Positions 33,041-41,455 of a stretch of 64,000 bases of DNA are shown here, in pieces. This DNA comes from Sphingomonas citri (GTDB lineage Bacteria > Pseudomonadota > Alphaproteobacteria > Sphingomonadales > Sphingomonadaceae). The notes beneath the pieces are model-generated. The model saw only the letters and a program-made list of their open reading frames with translations. It was not told where the DNA came from and did no database searches. The stretch lies in the NCBI RefSeq assembly GCF_019429485.1, contig NZ_JAHXZN010000001.1, forward strand, positions 62,001 to 126,000. Reading direction: 5' to 3'. Made by a program: the position numbers and the translations under genes. Numbering within the stretch: the stretch's first letter is position 1; every line of letters begins with the position of its first letter.

Positions 33041-33457
33041 TCACGCGTAGCGCCGCGCGGTCTCGCGGATGAGCGCGATCATGTTCGGTATGCCCTGAGT
33101 CCGGTTCGAACTCAGCTGTGCCTTGAGCTCGAACGGGGCCAGCGCGCCCTCGATATCGGTCGCGAGGATCTCGCCCGGCGCGCGGTCCTGCACCGTCAGC
33201 AGCACCAGCGCGATGATCCCCTTGGTGATCGCGGCATTGCTGTCGGCGAGAAAGTGGAGCGTGCCGTCCCCGGCCGCCGTCGGATAGACCCAGACCGAGG
33301 CGGAGCAGCCCCGCACCAGCGTCGCCTCGGTCTTGAGCGCGGCGGGCATCGGCTCGAGCGACCGTCCCAGTTCCACCAGCAGGCGGTAGCGGTCATCGCC
33401 CTCGACGAACTCATATTCCTCGCGGATCGCGTCGAGCGTGGGGGCGGTGTCGGTCAT
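33041..33457 (-). CDS. sufE: Cysteine desulfurase-associated sulfur acceptor SufE
   Basis: A 138-residue protein that takes persulfide sulfur from SufS and passes it to the SufBC2D scaffold for Fe-S assembly. The sulfur-accepting cysteine is C51 in TLVRGCSASVWV. LHFLADSNAAITKGIIALVL and the C-terminal LSSNRTQGIPNMI are the other family blocks. The ATG at 33457 gives the family's normal length. It lies 55 nt after the last gene of the psp cluster in the same direction but does not look part of it. The suf scaffold genes are not in the window. Confidence 0.93.
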   Translation of the reverse strand: MTDTAPTLDAIREEYEFVEGDDRYRLLVELGRSLEPMPAALKTEATLVRGCSASVWVYPTAAGDGTLHFLADSNAAITKGIIALVLLTVQDRAPGEILATDIEGALAPFELKAQLSSNRTQGIPNMIALIRETARRYA

Positions 33458-33512
33458 CGAGCGGGGGCTAGCCGCCGCGTGCGCGTGCCGCAACCGCCCA
33501 GAGCTCCACCGC

Positions 33513-33752
33513 TCAGAGATCCACCCCCGCCGCGATCGCCTCGAGCTTGCGGATCCTTTCCTTGAGATCGGCGATCTCGATGCGCGCGCCCGCACTGGCG
33601 GGCGCCGGGGCCTGCCCGTGGCGGTCGTGACCGAGCTGCTCGTGCTGGAGCTGGAGCCAGCCGCGCCAGCCGTTGAGCGCTGCGTAGATCAGCATCGCCA
33701 GCCCGGCGAGCCCGGTCGCGGCCATGCTGAGGTAGAAAGTGGGATCGGACAT
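33513..33752 (-). CDS. PspB-like small membrane protein 4 (distal gene of the psp operon)
   Basis: A 79-residue protein: one N-terminal membrane helix (LSMAATGLAGLAMLIYAAL, about 8-26), a short basic/polar linker, then a coiled-coil segment IADLKERIRKLEAIAAG at the C-terminus. The LKERIRKLEAI core matches the RLEDRVNTVERI region of PspB and the equivalent part of the three upstream genes. It lacks their terminal IExLRDR signature. A GGAG site precedes the ATG, 26 nt after the stop of the previous gene. It probably works with PspA/B/C at the inner membrane. Confidence 0.75.
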   Translation of the reverse strand: MSDPTFYLSMAATGLAGLAMLIYAALNGWRGWLQLQHEQLGHDRHGQAPAPASAGARIEIADLKERIRKLEAIAAGVDL

Positions 33753-33778
33753 GGCTGCCGTCTCCGTGCGGGTTGAGG

Positions 33779-34030
33779 TCAGCGGTCGCGCAGCTGCTCG
33801 ATCTGGCGTTCCAGATCGGCGCGACCGTGGTTGTCGGTGATCAGGCGCTCGAGCACGGCGACGCGCTCCTTGAGCTGACGCACCTCGTCGTGCGAGCGGG
33901 CGACGTCGACGCTCGGGTAACCGGCGCCGTCACCGTCGCGCACCCGGCCGATCGCGCGGTAGCGTTCCTGCAGCACGCGGCCGATCATCAGGATGAAGAC
34001 GATGGCGACGACCATCGAGAACGGACCCAT
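33779..34030 (-). CDS. PspB-like small membrane protein 3
   Basis: An 83-residue protein with an N-terminal membrane helix (MVVAIVFILMIGRVL), a polar linker and a C-terminal coiled coil. The end reads LKERVAVLERLITD, then IEQLRDR. The same signature closes the two preceding gene products. A GAGGGAG site precedes the ATG. The spacing to the neighbouring genes is 25-26 nt. The pattern suggests tandem duplication of a PspB-type gene followed by divergence of the membrane half. Confidence 0.78.
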   Translation of the reverse strand: MGPFSMVVAIVFILMIGRVLQERYRAIGRVRDGDGAGYPSVDVARSHDEVRQLKERVAVLERLITDNHGRADLERQIEQLRDR

Positions 34031-34055
34031 CTTACTCTCCCTCGTGGCGCGCGGC

Positions 34056-34343
34056 TCAGTTGAGCCGATCGTCGCGCAATTGTTCGATCTGAGCCGCGAC
34101 GTCCGCGCCGCGGTCGGTGGCGATCCGTTCCAGCACGCGGACGCGTGCCTCGAGACGCTCGGTCTGCGCCGCATATTGCGCGGCCCTCTCCGCGGTCGCC
34201 TCGGTCAGCACCTGCGCCATTCGCTCCTTGTGGGTTAGCCAGCGGCGGAACATCTCGCCGCCGACCCCGAGGATCACGGGCAGGCCGATCACCACGAAGG
34301 CCAGCATGAAGAGGGTGAAACCGTTGAGCTGTTCGAACCACAT
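34056..34343 (-). CDS. PspB-like small membrane protein 2
   Basis: A 95-residue protein. The membrane helix (FMLAFVVIGLPVILGVGG, about 12-30) is followed by an alanine/glutamate-rich helical linker and the coiled coil RLEARVRVLERIATD, ending with IEQLRDDRLN. Of the four extra genes this is the closest in size to PspB. A GGGAGG site lies 5 nt before the ATG. Its partner is likely PspC or PspA, as for PspB in enterobacteria, but this is inferred. Confidence 0.8.
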   Translation of the reverse strand: MWFEQLNGFTLFMLAFVVIGLPVILGVGGEMFRRWLTHKERMAQVLTEATAERAAQYAAQTERLEARVRVLERIATDRGADVAAQIEQLRDDRLN

Positions 34344-34366
34344 GGCGTGTTCCTCCCGTTATGGCG

Positions 34367-34681
34367 TCAGCGGTCGCGCAGCGCCTCGATCTCGCGCGCG
34401 GTGCGCACCGCGGGATCGGTGGCGATCCGCTCCAGCACCGCGATCCGCTCCTCCAATCGGCCGATCTTGCCCGTGAGCCGCTCGTTCTCGGCCTCGAGCA
34501 GCGCGACGCTGCGGTCCGCGCCGATCGTGTCGCCGGCGAGCGCCTGCGCGCCATGGCGTCGCCGTCCGCGCCGGTCGTCGTCGAGCGGATAGCCGTGGCG
34601 CGCGCGCACCCAGGTGCGGAAGGCGTGCGAGGCGCTCACCGCGGTGACGATCCCCACCGGCACCATCCAACCCATGTCCAT
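34367..34681 (-). CDS. PspB-like small membrane protein 1
   Basis: A 104-residue protein. A weakly hydrophobic N-terminus (MGWMVPVGIVTAVSAS) is followed by a basic linker with the run RRGRRRHG. A long coiled coil comes next (LLEAENERLTGKIGRLEERI, then AVLERIATD), ending IEALRDR. It has the longest coiled coil of the set and the weakest membrane segment. It follows pspC by 26 nt. The ATG at 34681 is preceded by GGGAGG; an ATG six bases later is possible. Confidence 0.78.
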   Translation of the reverse strand: MDMGWMVPVGIVTAVSASHAFRTWVRARHGYPLDDDRRGRRRHGAQALAGDTIGADRSVALLEAENERLTGKIGRLEERIAVLERIATDPAVRTAREIEALRDR

Positions 34682-34707
34682 GTCCGTGCCTCCCTCTCGC
34701 GCCCGCG

Positions 34708-35088
34708 TCAGCGCAGGCTGTCGATCTCGCGCGCGAGCGCGCTGTTGCGGCTGGTATAGTGCAGCTCGATGTCGGCGAGCCGCCGGTCGATCTCGCGGAA
34801 CTTGGCGCGCACCTCGGCGGTGGACCGCTTGGGGTTGGAGCGCACGCCCTGCCAGAACTTCTGGTCCTCGCGGTCCTGGTACAGGCCGGCGGGCTTGGGC
34901 TCGGCCATCCAGGCGATCAGCACATAGGCCAGGATCGTCCACCAGAAGCCGCTCGCCATCGTGAGCAGCACGGTGATCACGCGCACCCAGACGACGTCGA
35001 TCCCGGTGTAATCCGCGATGCCCGAGCAGACGCCCTTCCACTGGCCGTTCTGCGGGTCGAGATAGAATTTGGTGCGACTGTCGGACAT
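34708..35088 (-). CDS. pspC: Phage shock protein PspC
   Basis: A 126-residue inner-membrane protein. It has the PspC domain signature GVCSGIADYTGIDVVWVRV, followed by a membrane helix (VITVLLTMASGFWWTILAYV) and LIAWMAEPKP. The C-terminal cytoplasmic tail is helical (TAEVRAKFREIDRRLADIEL) and ends in REIDSLR, which echoes the IExLRDR ends of the downstream proteins. PspC senses envelope damage and recruits PspA. The start codon overlaps the pspB stop (TGATG). Confidence 0.93.
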   Translation of the reverse strand: MSDSRTKFYLDPQNGQWKGVCSGIADYTGIDVVWVRVITVLLTMASGFWWTILAYVLIAWMAEPKPAGLYQDREDQKFWQGVRSNPKRSTAEVRAKFREIDRRLADIELHYTSRNSALAREIDSLR

Positions 35089-35384
35089 CAGTTCCTCCGA
35101 TCGATCGAGCGTGCCGTCGGCTGGTCGAGGCGATAGTCGGGTTGGCTGCGATAATCGGCCATGCCCGGGCGGAAATCGGGATTGTCGGCGGCGACGATCC
35201 GCTCGACGGTGTTGACCCGATCCTCCAGTCGGCGCGCGAGATTGTACATCTCGTCGAGCAGCCGCTCGTCCTCGTCGGTCATCCGCGGTGCGGTCTTCCA
35301 GCGGGTGACGTAATGGAGGATCAGCCAGGGCAGGCCGATGAAGAGCGAGGTGATCGCGATCAGCGGTACGAACAGTTCAGCCAC
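35088..35384 (-). CDS. pspB: Phage shock protein PspB
   Basis: A 98-residue protein. An N-terminal membrane helix (FVPLIAITSLFIGLPWLILHY) is followed by a cytoplasmic coiled coil: DEDERLLDEMYNLARRLEDR, then VNTVERIVAADNPDFRP. The VERI.aa.NPdFR ending corresponds to the LESILDAEHPNWR end of E. coli PspB. It is longer than the enterobacterial protein by about 24 residues at the C-terminus. It abuts pspA and overlaps pspC by one base. Confidence 0.9.
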   Translation of the reverse strand: MAELFVPLIAITSLFIGLPWLILHYVTRWKTAPRMTDEDERLLDEMYNLARRLEDRVNTVERIVAADNPDFRPGMADYRSQPDYRLDQPTARSIDRRN

Positions 35385-35385
35385 C

Positions 35386-36048
35386 TCAATTCTCCCGGTT
35401 CAGCTTGGCCTTGAGCGCCGCCAGCTCGGCATCGATCTTGTCGCTCGAGCGCAGCGCGTTGAACTCGTCCTCGAGCGTCCGCGGGGTGAGCCCCATCGCC
35501 TCGGCGCGGCCCTCGGCCTCGTCGGCGCGGCGCTCCAGCACCTCGAAGCGGCTGAACGCCTCGTGCGTCTTGGGGCCGTTCCACATCTCGCGCAGCTTGG
35601 CCTTGGTGTTGGCGCTCTCCAGCCGCGTCGCGATCGCGTTCTGCTTGGCGCGCGCCTCGCGCAGCTTGTTCTGCAGCTTGGCGATGTCCTCCTCGGACGA
35701 GCGCAGCGCCTCGTCGAGCGTGGCGACCTCGTCGCGCAGCTGCGCGCCCATCTCGGCGGCCTTGCCGCGCTCAACCAGCGCCGCCTTGGCGAGGTCCTCG
35801 CGATCCTTCGACAGGGCCAGCTCGGCCTTCTCGGTCCAGCTCGCCTCGATCTCGGCCAGCTTCTGGATGTGGCGCCGCATCTCCTTCTGATCGGCGATGG
35901 TGCGGGCGGCGGAGGCGCGCACCTCCACCAACGTCTCCTCCATCTCGAGGATGATCATGCGAACCATCTTCGCCGGGTCGTCCGCTCGCTCGAGCAGCTC
36001 GGCCATGTTGGCGGCGACGATGTCGCGGGTGCGGGAGAAAATGCCCAT
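35386..36048 (-). CDS. pspA: Phage shock protein A (PspA/Vipp1/IM30 family)
   Basis: A 220-residue ESCRT-III-like coiled-coil protein. It starts with the membrane-binding amphipathic helix MGIFSRTRDIVAANMAELLE. ADDPAKMVRMIILEMEETLV and long charged helices follow to the end. It binds stressed inner membrane to limit proton leak and, in resting cells, inhibits PspF. It is the first of the core psp genes, 81 nt after the small exported peptide gene and under the same sigma-54 promoter. Confidence 0.95.
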   Translation of the reverse strand: MGIFSRTRDIVAANMAELLERADDPAKMVRMIILEMEETLVEVRASAARTIADQKEMRRHIQKLAEIEASWTEKAELALSKDREDLAKAALVERGKAAEMGAQLRDEVATLDEALRSSEEDIAKLQNKLREARAKQNAIATRLESANTKAKLREMWNGPKTHEAFSRFEVLERRADEAEGRAEAMGLTPRTLEDEFNALRSSDKIDAELAALKAKLNREN

Positions 36049-36129
36049 CTCGATAAGGACTCCTGCGTCAGTCGGTCCCTTGTAGCGGATCGCGCGGGCG
36101 GCGGGGAGGGTGCCGTGCCGCGCGGCGTG

Positions 36130-36261
36130 TCACGCCACCCGGTGGATCGGTGCGTTGCCGAGCGCGGTCGCCGGGCCAACGGCGCCGAGCACCATGGTGG
36201 CGCTGACGACGAGGGTGAGGGCGAGCGTGGCGAGCTTGCTGGTGCGATCGGTGCGGGTCAT
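36130..36261 (-). CDS. Small exported peptide at the head of the psp operon
   Basis: A 43-residue protein: a basic start (MTRTDRTSK), a hydrophobic core LATLALTLVVSATMVLGAVG, then PATALGNAPIHRVA. This looks like a Sec signal peptide with an AxA-type end (ATALG) leaving a short mature peptide, or a small membrane-anchored peptide. A good AAGGAG site precedes the ATG. It is the first gene after the sigma-54 promoter (25 nt from the predicted start site). I do not recognise a family. Confidence 0.72.
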   Translation of the reverse strand: MTRTDRTSKLATLALTLVVSATMVLGAVGPATALGNAPIHRVA

Positions 36262-36296
36262 GGTGTGTCTCCTTCGTCCTGAGTTGCCGAGAGCTT

Positions 36297-36313
36297 TGCA
36301 GGAGGCGTGCCAA
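36297..36313 (-). promoter_or_regulatory. Sigma-54 (-24/-12) promoter of the psp operon
   Basis: The minus strand reads TTGGCACGCCTCCTGCA. The invariant GG (-24) and GC (-12) are separated by exactly 10 nt. The match to the consensus TGGCACG-N4-TTGC is near perfect, with CTGC for TTGC. It points to the exported peptide and pspA. The divergent gene encodes PspF, a sigma-54 activator. Confidence 0.88.
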
Positions 36314-36367
36314 CTGCCTGTCGCGGCTCGCAACCTCAGCTTTTCCGCCATTTTCGGCCAGGGCGCC

Positions 36368-36436
36368 GCGCTGGCGAGCGGATAGGAAGATTTCGACGGT
36401 TGCCAGCGCTTGGTATTCTGCGCCAGAAGTTGGCGC

Positions 36437-36437
<1 letters not shown>
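36368..36437. promoter_or_regulatory. Candidate PspF binding sites between pspF and the psp promoter
   Basis: Two inverted repeats: GCGCTGGC (36368-36375) with GCCAGCGC (36402-36409), and TGCGCCA (36419-36425) with TGGCGCA (36431-36437). All share a CGCCA/TGGCG-like core. They lie 55-125 bp upstream of the sigma-54 promoter, the right range for enhancer sites. The second repeat ends on the pspF start codon, which would fit autorepression. Confidence 0.5.
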
Positions 36438-37510
<1,073 letters not shown>

Positions 37511-37573
37511 CGATCGCGCGGGAGCCATTTGGGCGGGCGTCGCGTTGCGCACGCGAACCCACAGGAGGATTCC

Positions 37574-38188
37574 ATGGCTTTCGAACTCCCGCCGCTGCCG
37601 TACGATTATGACGCGCTGGAGCCTGTCATCTCCAAGGAGACGATGACCTTCCACCACGACAAGCACCACAAGGCCTATACCGACAAGCTCAACGAGGGCG
37701 TCGCGGCGGACCCAAAGCTGGAGGGCCAGTCGATCGAGCAGATCCTGGGTCAGATCTCGTCGCTGCCGCCGCTGCTGCGCAACAATGGTGGCGGTTATTG
37801 GAACCACGACTTCTTCTGGAAAATCATGGGCAAGCCCGGCAGCACCAGCGGGCCGAGCGGCAAGCTGGCCGAGGCGATCGACGCTTATGGCGGGCTCGAC
37901 AAGCTCAAGGAGGATTTCAACACCAAGGGCGCGGGCCAGTTCGGCTCGGGCTGGGCCTGGGTGATCGTCGACCAGGGCGGCCAGCTCAAGGTCACCTCGA
38001 CGCCGAACCAGGACAATCCGCTGATGGACGTGGTGAGCGACCGCGGCACGCCGATCCTGGGGAACGACGTGTGGGAGCACGCTTATTACCTCACCTACAA
38101 GAACGACCGGCCGGGCTATCTCAAGGCGTGGTGGGACGTGGTGAACTGGGACGAGGTGGGTCGCCGGTTCGACGCCGCGACCGCGTGA
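37574..38188 (+). CDS. sodB: Superoxide dismutase (Fe/Mn type)
   Basis: A 204-residue cytoplasmic enzyme. The metal ligands can be placed in TFHHDKHHKAYTDKLN, YWNHDFFWKIM, and WEHAYYLTYKNDR with the upstream Asp region. GSGWAWVIVDQGGQLKV is family-typical. The length and the missing signal peptide fit SodB-type enzymes; Fe or Mn preference cannot be told safely. A strong ACAGGAGGA site precedes ATG 37574. Confidence 0.94.
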   Translation: MAFELPPLPYDYDALEPVISKETMTFHHDKHHKAYTDKLNEGVAADPKLEGQSIEQILGQISSLPPLLRNNGGGYWNHDFFWKIMGKPGSTSGPSGKLAEAIDAYGGLDKLKEDFNTKGAGQFGSGWAWVIVDQGGQLKVTSTPNQDNPLMDVVSDRGTPILGNDVWEHAYYLTYKNDRPGYLKAWWDVVNWDEVGRRFDAATA

Positions 38189-38257
38189 GGTGAATGCGCG
38201 AGGGCGCCGCGCCGGGAGACCGGGGCGGCGCCCTCGCCAAAAGTTTTCGAGCTTTGA

Positions 38258-38402
38258 TCCGAAAGGATCCTCCCCCGGGAAAGGGAGGTGACAGGCCGGA
38301 GGCCTGATCGAGGGGTGTCGCGGCTGGCCAAGGTAGTGACATACGCCACCGGCAAAACTCCTCCGCCGCGCTGCGCGCGCCACCTCCCCTAGGAGGGGAG
38401 GA
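38258..38402. repeat. Second type of intergenic inverted repeat
   Basis: Imperfect inverted ends: CCTCCCCCGGGAAAGGGAGG at the left and CCACCTCCCCTAGGAGGGGA at the right, with the core AGGCCGGAGGCCTGATCGAG. It differs from the REP-like family. Such CCTCCC-type elements are typical intergenic repeats in sphingomonads (general knowledge). It follows sodB in the 480-nt gap and may also end its transcript. Confidence 0.6.
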
Positions 38403-38452
38403 CATAAGGAAGCGTCAGTCTATCGGGTCGCGCCCCGTTGCTCCGTCACCCC

Positions 38453-38563
38453 TCAGCGCCGCGGCGTATCCGGCGCGCGGCGCGCGAACACCACGACCAT
38501 GCCGAGCGTGGCCAGAGCCCCTATACCGCCGACCGCCACTACCAGCGCGCTGGGTACGTCCAT
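38453..38563 (-). CDS. Very small single-pass membrane protein
   Basis: A 36-residue reading frame: a membrane helix (VVAVGGIGALATLGMVVVF) and a short basic end (ARRAPDTPRR). A strong ribosome-binding site, GAGGAGAGGATC, lies directly before the ATG at 38563, and codon use is coding-like. No family is recognised. It is separate from the DUF1488-like gene upstream. Confidence 0.6.
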   Translation of the reverse strand: MDVPSALVVAVGGIGALATLGMVVVFARRAPDTPRR

Positions 38564-38670
38564 GATCCTCTCCTCGCCGTCGTGCGGCTATCGTTGTGGC
38601 AGGAGAGTGACGCGAGTCGACGAGCCGCGCAATGGTGTTGTTGCGCCGCTCGCCTGACGAACTTTGTGAA

Positions 38671-38943
38671 TTATTCCAGATCGTTCTCGCTGACGATCAC
38701 GAGCCCGGTGCCATTCCCGCGCGACAGCGCCGACAGAGCGGCCTCGCTGATCGTGTCGACGAAGCGGTTGAACATGTCGATCGCGTCGCCGTCCGGCGCG
38801 TCGCCGCTCAGCGCCTCGAGCACGTCATATTGCACCGCGAACTCCTGCTCGTCGCCGTCGACCTCGGCGGTGAACTCCACCTGGCGCTCGTCGATATTGT
38901 CGAGCAGCGAGTTGTTGTCGATCTCCAGCTCGTTCGCGGCCAT
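38671..38943 (-). CDS. Small acidic protein, DUF1488-like
   Basis: A 90-residue acidic protein. It starts with NELEIDNNSLLDNIDERQVE, then FTAEVDGDEQEFAVQYDVLE and an ALSGDAPDGDAIDMFNRFVD segment, ending VIVSENDLE. The order of a beta strand with a VDG turn, an EAL-like segment, and a helix with F.R..D is similar to DUF1488, a family without known function. Assignment is tentative. It has a weak ribosome site and no operon partner. Confidence 0.6.
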   Translation of the reverse strand: MAANELEIDNNSLLDNIDERQVEFTAEVDGDEQEFAVQYDVLEALSGDAPDGDAIDMFNRFVDTISEAALSALSRGNGTGLVIVSENDLE

Positions 38944-39027
38944 AACGTCTCCCTTTGATGCGGCGGCTACAGAAGAGCGGTAAAGCCGCAGCCGGGGCGG
39001 GTGTTCCGCGCGACGCGCATGATCGGG

Positions 39028-39693
39028 TCAGCGCGCGAACCAGATGACGTGCGTGGCACCCTTGCCGTTGGAGCGGGCGCGTACCTTCACCTCGTCCACC
39101 GCGAAGCCGGCGCGGGCGAGCCGGCGCGCGAAGACGGGGTCGGGCGCGGCCGACCAGATCGCGAGCACGCCGCCCGGCGCCAGCGCCGCGCGCGCGTCGT
39201 CGAGGCCGCGCGCGTGATAGAGCGAGTCGTTGGCCTCGCGCGTCAGCCCGTCGGGGCCGTTGTCGACGTCGAGCAGGATCGCATCGTAGCGGCGCCGCGC
39301 GCGCCGGATCACCGCGCCGACGTCGCCGATCTCGAGCGACACGCGGGGATCGTCGAGGCACCCCGCGGTGAGCTCGGCCATCGGCCCGCGCGCCCAGTCG
39401 ATGATCCCCGGCACCAGCTCGGCCACCAGGATCTCGGCGTCAGAGCCGAGCCGGGCGAGCAGCGCGCGCAGCGTGAAGCCCATGCCGTAACCGCCGACCA
39501 GCAGCCGCGGCGCCGGACGATCGCCGAGCCGGTCGCACGTCATCGTGCCGAGCGCCTCCTCCGAGCCGCTCATGCGCGTGCTCATCAGCTCGTTGCGGTC
39601 GAGCACGATCATGTGATCGGCGCCGCGCCGGAACAGACGCAGCGGTGCGCCGCCCGGGACTTCGGCGACCCCGACGAGCTCGCGCGGGATCAC
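39028..39693 (-). CDS. Spermidine synthase-like methyltransferase-fold protein
   Basis: A 221-residue protein with a SAM-type Rossmann fold as in spermidine synthases. LLVGGYGMGFTLRALLARLG is the nucleotide-binding glycine loop, ILVAELVPGIIDWAR is the following acidic strand, and YDAILLDVDNGPDGLT is the next. The N-terminus has an RNELMSTRMSGSEEAL segment like the substrate region of SpeE homologues. Residues for binding putrescine cannot be verified, so the substrate is open. The start is a GTG at 39693, 10 nt after the DUF6481-like gene. Confidence 0.8.
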   Translation of the reverse strand: MIPRELVGVAEVPGGAPLRLFRRGADHMIVLDRNELMSTRMSGSEEALGTMTCDRLGDRPAPRLLVGGYGMGFTLRALLARLGSDAEILVAELVPGIIDWARGPMAELTAGCLDDPRVSLEIGDVGAVIRRARRRYDAILLDVDNGPDGLTREANDSLYHARGLDDARAALAPGGVLAIWSAAPDPVFARRLARAGFAVDEVKVRARSNGKGATHVIWFAR

Positions 39694-39703
39694 TGGCGCC
39701 GCA

Positions 39704-40072
39704 TCACTTGCGCTGGCGCGCCTTGCGGGCGGCGTAGCGCGCGTCGCGTGCCGCCTTGAGCTCGGCCGCGGTCGGCAGCGACACGGCGCGCTTGGCGGCG
39801 GCCTCGGCGGCAGCCTGCTCGGCCGCGGCGGCCTCGGCCTCGGCCTGTCGACGCGCCTCTTCCTTGGCGGCCTTCTTGGCCTCGATCGCGGCGCGGTGGG
39901 CGGCGCGCTTCTCCTCCTCGGCCGCTTCCTTGGCCGCGCGCGCGGCGGCACGCGCCGCCACCTGCTCGGGGTCGGGCGCGGGGCGGTTCTTGAGCAGCTC
40001 GAGCGCCTTCTGCTTGGCCTCGCGTGCCGCCTGGGCGCGGTCGTTGAAATCGGGGGCCTTGAAGCCTGCCAT
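39704..40072 (-). CDS. Lysine/alanine/glutamate-rich coiled-coil protein (DUF6481-like)
   Basis: A 122-residue, highly charged helical protein. It begins MAGFKAPDFNDRAQAAREAK. A long run of alternating Ala, Lys, Arg and Glu follows (about 45-95). The end is basic (LKAARDARYAARKARQRK). The N-terminal FKAPDFNDR motif is typical of the DUF6481 family of alphaproteobacteria, whose function is unknown. Its composition suggests nucleic-acid binding, without proof. A hairpin (AACGGCTCCGCA with TGCGGGGCCGTT) lies at 40124-40151 between it and tRNA-Lys. Confidence 0.75.
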   Translation of the reverse strand: MAGFKAPDFNDRAQAAREAKQKALELLKNRPAPDPEQVAARAAARAAKEAAEEEKRAAHRAAIEAKKAAKEEARRQAEAEAAAAEQAAAEAAAKRAVSLPTAAELKAARDARYAARKARQRK

Positions 40073-40159
40073 GCCTGAGTCGTCTCCGTCGTGAGGGGCC
40101 GGTGATGTCCCGGCCCATAGCACAACGGCCCCGCATCGCTGCGGAGCCGTTGAAAAAAC

Positions 40160-40235
<76 letters not shown>

Positions 40236-40348
40236 GTGACCGGCGGGAAGGAAGCGGTTGGTGCCGCCCCGCGATCGGGAAGCGCGCCTCTACCAACGCG
40301 ATCCGGCTTTGCAAACCCCTTTTTTCGCGCTGCGGCGAGAAAAGCCGC

Positions 40349-41455
40349 TCACCAGCGCTGGCGCAGTTTGGAGGAGCGATCGATCCCCATCAGAATGCCC
40401 AGCGAGATCAGCACCGTCATCTGCGCCGAGCCGCCGAAGCTGACCAGCGGCAGCGGGATGCCGACGACGGGCGCCAACCCCATGACCATCATCAGGTTGA
40501 TCGCCATGTAGAAGAACATTGTCGTCGCGAGCCCCGCGGCGGCCAGCTTGGCGAAGCGGTCCTCGGCGCGCACGCCGACATTCACGCCCCAGCGTATCAC
40601 GAGCAGGAAGGCGATGATCAGGAAGGCGCCGCCCGCCAGTCCCCATTCCTCCGCCATGGTGGCGAAGACGAAGTCGGTGTGTCCCTCGGGCAGGTAATCG
40701 AGGTGGCTCTGCGTGCCGTTGAGGAAGCCCTTGCCGAAGATCCCGCCCGAGCCGATCGCGATCTTCGACTGGCTGATGTGATAGCCGGTGCCGAGCGGGT
40801 CGCTCTCCGGATCGAGGAAGATCAGCACGCGGTGGCGCTGGTAATCGTGGAGCACGTATTCGAAGGCGAGCGGGATCGCGACCGCGGCCGCCAGCGCGCC
40901 GCCGACGAACAATCGCAGCGGGATGCCGGCGAGGAACATCACGGTCGCGCCGCCGGCGCAGATCATCAGCCCGGTGCCGAGATCGGGCTGCGCCATCACG
41001 ATCAGCGCGGGCAGGCCGATCAGCACCGCCGCGGGCCACAGCGCGGCGAAGCGCCGCGTCTCGGTCGCGGGCAGCAGCGCGTAGAAGCGCGCGCAGGCCA
41101 GCACGATCGCCAGCTTCATCAGCTCGGACGGCTGGATGCGGATCGGGCCGAAGCCGAGCCAGCGCTGGCTGCCGCCGCGCACCGCGCCGAGGAGCTCCAC
41201 CATGATCAGCAGCACCAGCATTACCGCGTAGATCCAGAACGCCGATCGCTTCCACCAGTCGAGCGGCACGCGCGACAGCACCACGGCGCCCGCGAGAAAA
41301 ACTACGAAGCGGAGACCCTGCGGCACCACCCAGGGGGTCAGGCTGCCCCCCGCGGCCGAGTAGAGCACGATCAGCCCGAATCCGCCGATCCCGGCGACCA
41401 GCAGCAGCACGCGCCACGGCAGCGCCGCGAGCGGGGCGGGGACGAAGCCGCTCAC
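40349..41455 (-). CDS. rodA: Peptidoglycan glycosyltransferase RodA (SEDS family)
   Basis: A 368-residue protein with about ten membrane helices that polymerises glycan strands for side-wall growth with PBP2. SEDS motifs are SQRWLGFGPIRIQPSELMK, VMAQPDLGTGLMI, and the long periplasmic loop with HRVLIFLDPESDPLGTGYHI and QSHLDYLPEGHTDFVFATMA. The end is VGIPLPLVSFGGSAQMTVLI. The start overlaps the mrdA stop (ATGA). Confidence 0.96.
   Translation of the reverse strand: MSGFVPAPLAALPWRVLLLVAGIGGFGLIVLYSAAGGSLTPWVVPQGLRFVVFLAGAVVLSRVPLDWWKRSAFWIYAVMLVLLIMVELLGAVRGGSQRWLGFGPIRIQPSELMKLAIVLACARFYALLPATETRRFAALWPAAVLIGLPALIVMAQPDLGTGLMICAGGATVMFLAGIPLRLFVGGALAAAVAIPLAFEYVLHDYQRHRVLIFLDPESDPLGTGYHISQSKIAIGSGGIFGKGFLNGTQSHLDYLPEGHTDFVFATMAEEWGLAGGAFLIIAFLLVIRWGVNVGVRAEDRFAKLAAAGLATTMFFYMAINLMMVMGLAPVVGIPLPLVSFGGSAQMTVLISLGILMGIDRSSKLRQRW

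Noticed and set aside
38976..39007. GGAAC on the minus strand before the DUF1488-like gene as an EcfG promoter
   Set aside because: The second element at the right distance is CTT instead of GTT, so the match is weak.
40124..40151. Hairpin next to tRNA-Lys as its terminator
   Set aside because: The T-run lies before the hairpin in the direction of tRNA transcription, not after it, so it does not fit an intrinsic terminator.
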